From NCBI GenBank assembly GCA_964537285.1, contig CAZHZT010000174.1, positions 1 through 8,804 of the forward strand: 8,804 nt of DNA. Reading direction: 5' to 3'. Below, piece after piece: positions 6,440 through 8,804 of the stretch. The position numbers were made by a program, and so were the translations under genes. This DNA is from CAZHZT01 sp964537285. Its GTDB lineage: Bacteria; Bacteroidota; Bacteroidia; Chitinophagales; Saprospiraceae. Every line of letters begins with the position of its first letter. Position 1 is the stretch's first letter. The notes beneath the pieces were generated by a model. The model did not search any database and was not told the DNA's origin. It saw only the letters and a list, made by a program, of their open reading frames with translations.

Positions 6440-7003
6440 ATGTCTGAATCACATTCAAAGAGAAATATCTACTTCACTATTACGGCTATCATCATCAGTT
6501 TACTGGGCGTATATCTTTCCTGGCGTCAAATTTATACTACGGAGCTGGAAATGAATGCTGCCAAGCCATACGTAACCATCTGCCTGCAAGAATTTGATTA
6601 TAAAAAAGGGAAAACCAACAAAGCCGCCGGAAAAATGACTTTTCGACCTAAAGGAAAGGCTAGTTTTCGCTTAATTAACAAGGGCGGTACCTCGGTAACC
6701 GTTACTAAAGTAGAGCTACAACCTTTCATATTAACTGAAGATCAAAGTGAACAAGGTTTTGGAAAATTCAGAATAAATGTAGACCAAACCGTTCCTGCCA
6801 AAGGTGTTATTTCACTTGATCGAGTAGACTTTGAAGCCAATTTCAATGTGGCGCAGGATAATTTCTTTGAAGAAGCTGAAATTGTGAAAGCCCGAGTCTA
6901 CTGGCCTGGAGAAAAAGGACCAGAATCTGTTTGCACAAAGTCTTCTTATTCATGGAGTTGTGCCGGCACGGAGCAGGAGGGAGATGTAGAAGTGTGTAAT
7001 TAA
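6440..7003 (+). CDS. Hypothetical protein with one N-terminal membrane segment
   Basis: I do not recognise a family. The 187-residue product begins with a short basic stretch (MSESHSKRN), then one hydrophobic segment at about residues 10-28, too long and too uninterrupted by small residues to look like a clear cleavable signal peptide, so a membrane anchor is likelier. The remainder alternates short hydrophobic and polar runs typical of a beta-rich domain, for example KASFRLINKGGTSVTVTKVEL at 73-93, which resembles immunoglobulin-like or beta-sandwich strands. Four cysteines (C48, C165, C174, C186), three of them in the last 23 residues, could form disulfides if the domain is outside the cytoplasm. 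The ATG at 6440 is preferred because a good promoter lies at 6383-6413, downstream of the alternative TTG at 6371. No neighbour suggests a role. Confidence 0.75.
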   Translation: MSESHSKRNIYFTITAIIISLLGVYLSWRQIYTTELEMNAAKPYVTICLQEFDYKKGKTNKAAGKMTFRPKGKASFRLINKGGTSVTVTKVELQPFILTEDQSEQGFGKFRINVDQTVPAKGVISLDRVDFEANFNVAQDNFFEEAEIVKARVYWPGEKGPESVCTKSSYSWSCAGTEQEGDVEVCN

Positions 7004-7025
7004 ACAGCGAATGACTTTGTTGGTC

Positions 7026-7062
7026 GTTAACTTAGTAGACTTGTTCTGTAACCTAAGTTGAC
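7026..7062 (+). repeat. Stem-loop just after the membrane-protein gene
   Basis: GTTAACTTAG (7026-7035) pairs with CTAAGTTGAC (7053-7062), nine Watson-Crick pairs and one G-U, around a 17-nt loop. It starts 22 nt after the stop codon, so it may mark the 3' end of that transcript. A T-run occurs only later (7081-7086), so it is not a classic terminator. Its right arm includes the AAGTTGAC octamer repeated elsewhere in this region, which suggests a repeat-derived sequence. Confidence 0.45.
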
Positions 7063-7154
7063 AAATATTTTGAAGGGTTCTTTTTTAAGTCAACTTCGTT
7101 AAAAAGCCTCGCCATAGCTAAGGCTCAATGTCGTCAACTTAAGCTTTTTCTTTG

Positions 7155-7174
7155 CCTGGCGCTTTAGCGCCAGG
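7155..7174. repeat. REP-like hairpin 1, CTTTAG core
   Basis: CCTGGCGCT (7155-7163) pairs perfectly with AGCGCCAGG (7166-7174) around a TT loop, giving a compact 9-bp stem. The centre reads CTTTAG, the same core as the hairpins at 7357-7393 and 7411-7430, while the stem sequence is different. Orientation here is plus for CTTTAG. Confidence 0.65.
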
Positions 7175-7181
7175 TGTAGTG

Positions 7182-7347
7182 TTAAGTAGTTCACGGAATT
7201 GGGCTACCAAACAGATGATAGCTATTTTGTGCTGAATCAAGGCGCGAGAACCGCGCTTAGCCCTTGTTAAGCAAGGCTTTGAGCAACGCAGAGTCAGCGC
7301 AAAAGAGCATCATATGGTTATGTCGTTTAATTCCGTGAACTACTTAA
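7182..7347. mobile_element. MITE-like 166-bp element with 19-bp perfect inverted ends
   Basis: TTAAGTAGTTCACGGAATT at 7182-7200 is the exact reverse complement of 7329-7347. Inside, 7215-7238 pairs imperfectly with 7291-7313 (one bulge and three mismatches), and the centre holds two small hairpins, GCGCG/CGCGC (7242-7256) and CCTTG/CAAGG (7262-7276). The element could fold over nearly its whole length. It has no open frame of useful size, so if mobile it would depend on a transposase elsewhere. I see no clear target-site duplication in the flanks (GTAGTG on the left, GATTTG on the right). A structured RNA is the main alternative. Confidence 0.5.
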
Positions 7348-7356
7348 GATTTGTCG

Positions 7357-7393
7357 GGGCTTTAGCCAATCAATAAAAAAAGGGCTAAAGCCC
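7357..7393. repeat. REP-like inverted pair, CTTTAG / CTAAAG
   Basis: GGGCTTTAGCC (7357-7367) is the exact complement of GGCTAAAGCCC (7383-7393), with a 15-nt A-rich loop between. Each arm is also a small hairpin by itself around the same core. The pair is therefore two head-to-head REP-like units, an arrangement resembling the BIMEs of enterobacteria. Confidence 0.6.
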
Positions 7394-7410
7394 AAGCTGA
7401 CAATTATTCT

Positions 7411-7430
7411 CCCGGCACTAAAGTGCCGGG
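7411..7430. repeat. REP-like hairpin, CTAAAG orientation
   Basis: CCCGGCACT (7411-7419) pairs perfectly with AGTGCCGGG (7422-7430) around AA. Read on the minus strand the core is CTTTAG, as in the hairpin at 7155-7174, but the stem sequence differs completely apart from the core, consistent with conservation of structure rather than sequence. Confidence 0.65.
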
Positions 7431-7562
7431 CTATAAAGGTATAAAAAGCTTAAGTTGACGTCATTGAGGCTCTCGAAGGCATTCGGGACGTTTTTTGCCT
7501 TGTTGAAGAAAAAGGCTCTAGATGATTTCATTAACTTTTTGACACGGTATGCCGGTATTTAT

Positions 7563-8660
7563 CTATCCTATCACATAATCAATAAATTCCAGCAACTTCC
7601 CTTTCTCCTCCTCCCAGACAAACACCTCCCTTGCCTTCCTGCAATTCTCTTTTAACAATCCATAAGCCATTTCATCTTGGAGCAAGCGCTCCACCTCTTC
7701 AGCAATTTTCTCCGGATCCAAGTCATCCATCAACACCGCCACCTCAAAAACAGTATTGATTTTCTGATATTCCGGAAAATTCATATGCATCCCTGGCACC
7801 TCTGCCTGAATATAATCAAACGCCTTATTGGCCAGAGAGTAATAGTAGTTCAAACTCCGGTTCTCGAGTAAATTCAACCCCAGAAAAGCCTTAGCTGTTA
7901 TAGCTTTTAATTCTTCCGGAAGCACATAACCCAGAAAACGTACCTTTTCTTCTAAACCCAAGACTTTCACTAATGCCTTCAATTTCGGGGCAATATCTCC
8001 ATCACCTGCCAACCAAAGTTCCGTGCCTTCCAGATATTGCATCGCTTCAATAGCATATTCTAGTCCCCTACCTTCATTCAGATAGCCTTGATACAACAAA
8101 ACCTTAGGGGTATTCGAAGCCTCGGCACTTACTAATGCAGTTTTGAATGGCACATTGCGCACCACCTTAAAAGGCGTACCATATCTCTTTTCAAATACTT
8201 CAGCCAGGCTTTCACAAACCGTCATCCCGGTTTTAAGATTAGGAATGGTCAGGCGGGCAAGCGTTTCCCAAATCCATTTAACGGCAGGCCTTCGCTCTAC
8301 TTCGGGGGTTTCCGTAAAATATTCGTGGGCATCAAGGGTGATAGGTCTGTTTTTCAGTTTTGCCACACCGAAAACCGGCAGGATCGTATCCAGGTCAATG
8401 GCTACAAACAAATCGGCTTTTTTAAAAAGTAAGAAAAGGAAAAGCCGTAGATTGTATTCCAGGTAAAAGAGTTTACCTTTTTGAAAAAAGCAATTTAAGC
8501 GAGTTTGCTTAAAATTTCGTTTCGACAGTGCTTTGCTGCCCTTTTTCTTTCTACCAATCAGTTCCACTTCATAACCCGCTTCTGTAAGCGTACTGCAAAT
8601 CCGGATCATTCGTTGATCGTAAATCAAGTCGTTGGTTACAGTGAAAATGATTTTTTTCAT
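7563..8660 (-). CDS. GT4-type (GT-B fold) glycosyltransferase, group 1 family
   Basis: This 365-residue protein is a probable cytoplasmic or membrane-associated retaining glycosyltransferase that transfers a sugar from a nucleotide donor during surface polysaccharide or glycolipid synthesis. The N-terminal Rossmann half starts MKKIIFTVTNDLIYDQRM with a cluster at residues 105-120 (PITLDAHEYF). The donor-binding half shows LLYQGYLNEGRGLEYAIEAM (188-207), LAGDGD (217-222), VRFLGYVLPEEL (240-251) and GLNLLE (261-266), followed by SLANKAFDYIQA (275-286), the usual donor-site segment. The second glutamate of a strict EX7E motif is not present; a tyrosine occupies that position. A hydrophobic stretch at 69-80 may help membrane association. 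I chose ATG 8660 because the family begins directly with the first beta strand; ATG 8693 would add eleven residues. Donor and acceptor cannot be told from the sequence, and no polysaccharide genes are visible beside it. Confidence 0.88.
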   Translation of the reverse strand: MKKIIFTVTNDLIYDQRMIRICSTLTEAGYEVELIGRKKKGSKALSKRNFKQTRLNCFFQKGKLFYLEYNLRLFLFLLFKKADLFVAIDLDTILPVFGVAKLKNRPITLDAHEYFTETPEVERRPAVKWIWETLARLTIPNLKTGMTVCESLAEVFEKRYGTPFKVVRNVPFKTALVSAEASNTPKVLLYQGYLNEGRGLEYAIEAMQYLEGTELWLAGDGDIAPKLKALVKVLGLEEKVRFLGYVLPEELKAITAKAFLGLNLLENRSLNYYYSLANKAFDYIQAEVPGMHMNFPEYQKINTVFEVAVLMDDLDPEKIAEEVERLLQDEMAYGLLKENCRKAREVFVWEEEKGKLLEFIDYVIG

Positions 8661-8804
8661 ACAAAATCCCAAAACCGAATTAGCATGAGTCATCCCGAGT
8701 TTTAAGGAATTTCATGTTGTCACAATAGTTAATAATAGATGCTGTAAATCAATGTTTTAGGACCGGCCTTATTCAATTTAGCTTTTTGGAAGGCTGGCAG
8801 CCGT
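8661..8804. other. Upstream region of the glycosyltransferase gene
   Basis: No gene or RNA is identifiable in these last 144 bases. CCGGCCTT (8763-8770) can pair with AAGGCTGG (8790-8797) with one G-U, and GGCTG/CAGCC (8792-8802) is a competing small stem. On the minus strand TTTACA followed by TATTGTGA is only a weak promoter resemblance, so I do not call one. Confidence 0.4.

Larger units (their letters stand above)
7124..7468. repeat. Outer 26-bp inverted repeat enclosing a 345-bp block
   Basis: Bases 7124-7149 and 7443-7468 are inverted copies: 18 perfect pairs (AAAAAGCTTAAGTTGACG and its complement), one mismatch, then seven more (CATTGAG). Everything between them is other repeat structure, so the block reads as concentric palindromes. 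It could be a terminal repeat pair of a composite or decayed element, or the base of a large structured RNA. No transposase lies inside and no flanking target duplication is evident. Confidence 0.6.
7004..7562. other. 559-bp gene-free region filled with inverted repeats
   Basis: No credible coding sequence is present. An open frame on the plus strand at 7455-7655 runs into the glycosyltransferase gene in antisense and has no recognisable product. The octamer AAGTTGAC occurs four times: on the plus strand at 7055-7062 and 7452-7459, and as its complement at 7089-7096 and 7133-7140. The named repeats below lie between 7026 and 7468. The remainder, 7469-7562, shows only a small stem (GCCTT 7498-7502 with AAGGC) and nothing convincing as a terminator for the minus-strand glycosyltransferase gene. 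Confidence 0.7.

Noticed and set aside
7455..7655. Small plus-strand gene overlapping the glycosyltransferase 3' end
   Set aside because: It begins within the outer inverted repeat, shows no known motif and runs antisense through conserved coding sequence.

Overview
The window looks like a chromosomal segment of a Bacteroidota bacterium, possibly from the Saprospiria/Lewinella side of the phylum (inference, low certainty at class level). The evidence is the moderate GC content, A-rich translation starts without clear Shine-Dalgarno sequences, a good Bacteroidota-type promoter (TTTA, 19-nt spacer, TATCTTTG) in front of one gene, and the folK plus deoxynucleoside kinase pair. No rRNA, tRNA, CRISPR array or transposase gene is visible. 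Six protein-coding genes can be supported.

Layout. Bases 184-1313 hold a two-gene plus-strand operon, folK (folate biosynthesis) and a deoxynucleoside kinase (nucleotide salvage), joined by a 4-bp ATGA overlap. It converges on a large minus-strand gene (1401-3668) for an unusual ClpA-like double AAA+ ATPase. The convergent junction is filled by a palindromic array of degenerate 7-bp repeats, which also supplies the last codons of the ATPase. Divergent from the ATPase, on the plus strand, is lon (3834-6230), the ATP-dependent protease. The spacer between the two divergent genes carries an 18-20 bp motif in inverted orientation, one copy facing each gene; a third copy lies upstream of folK. Downstream of lon is a perfect 28-bp hairpin, then a gene for a small protein with one membrane segment (6440-7003). 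Bases 7004-7562 have no gene but are packed with nested inverted repeats: REP-like hairpins with a common CTTTAG core, a 166-bp MITE-like element with 19-bp inverted ends, and an outer 26-bp inverted pair. The window ends with a minus-strand GT4-type glycosyltransferase (7563-8660).

How the genes may work together. Lon and the divergent ATPase both belong to AAA+ protein quality-control families and appear to share a regulatory spacer, so co-regulation is plausible. The ATPase is the most interesting gene. Its first AAA+ ring keeps Walker A and a pore-loop tyrosine but has an altered Walker B and lacks the arginine-finger pair. Its second ring keeps every catalytic motif but lacks the usual GYVG pore loop. 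It carries an IGF tripeptide where ClpA and ClpX have their ClpP-docking loop, and a non-Clp N-terminal region. This suggests a specialised ClpP-partner unfoldase with ATP hydrolysis and substrate gripping split between the two rings. That is inference from motif reading alone.
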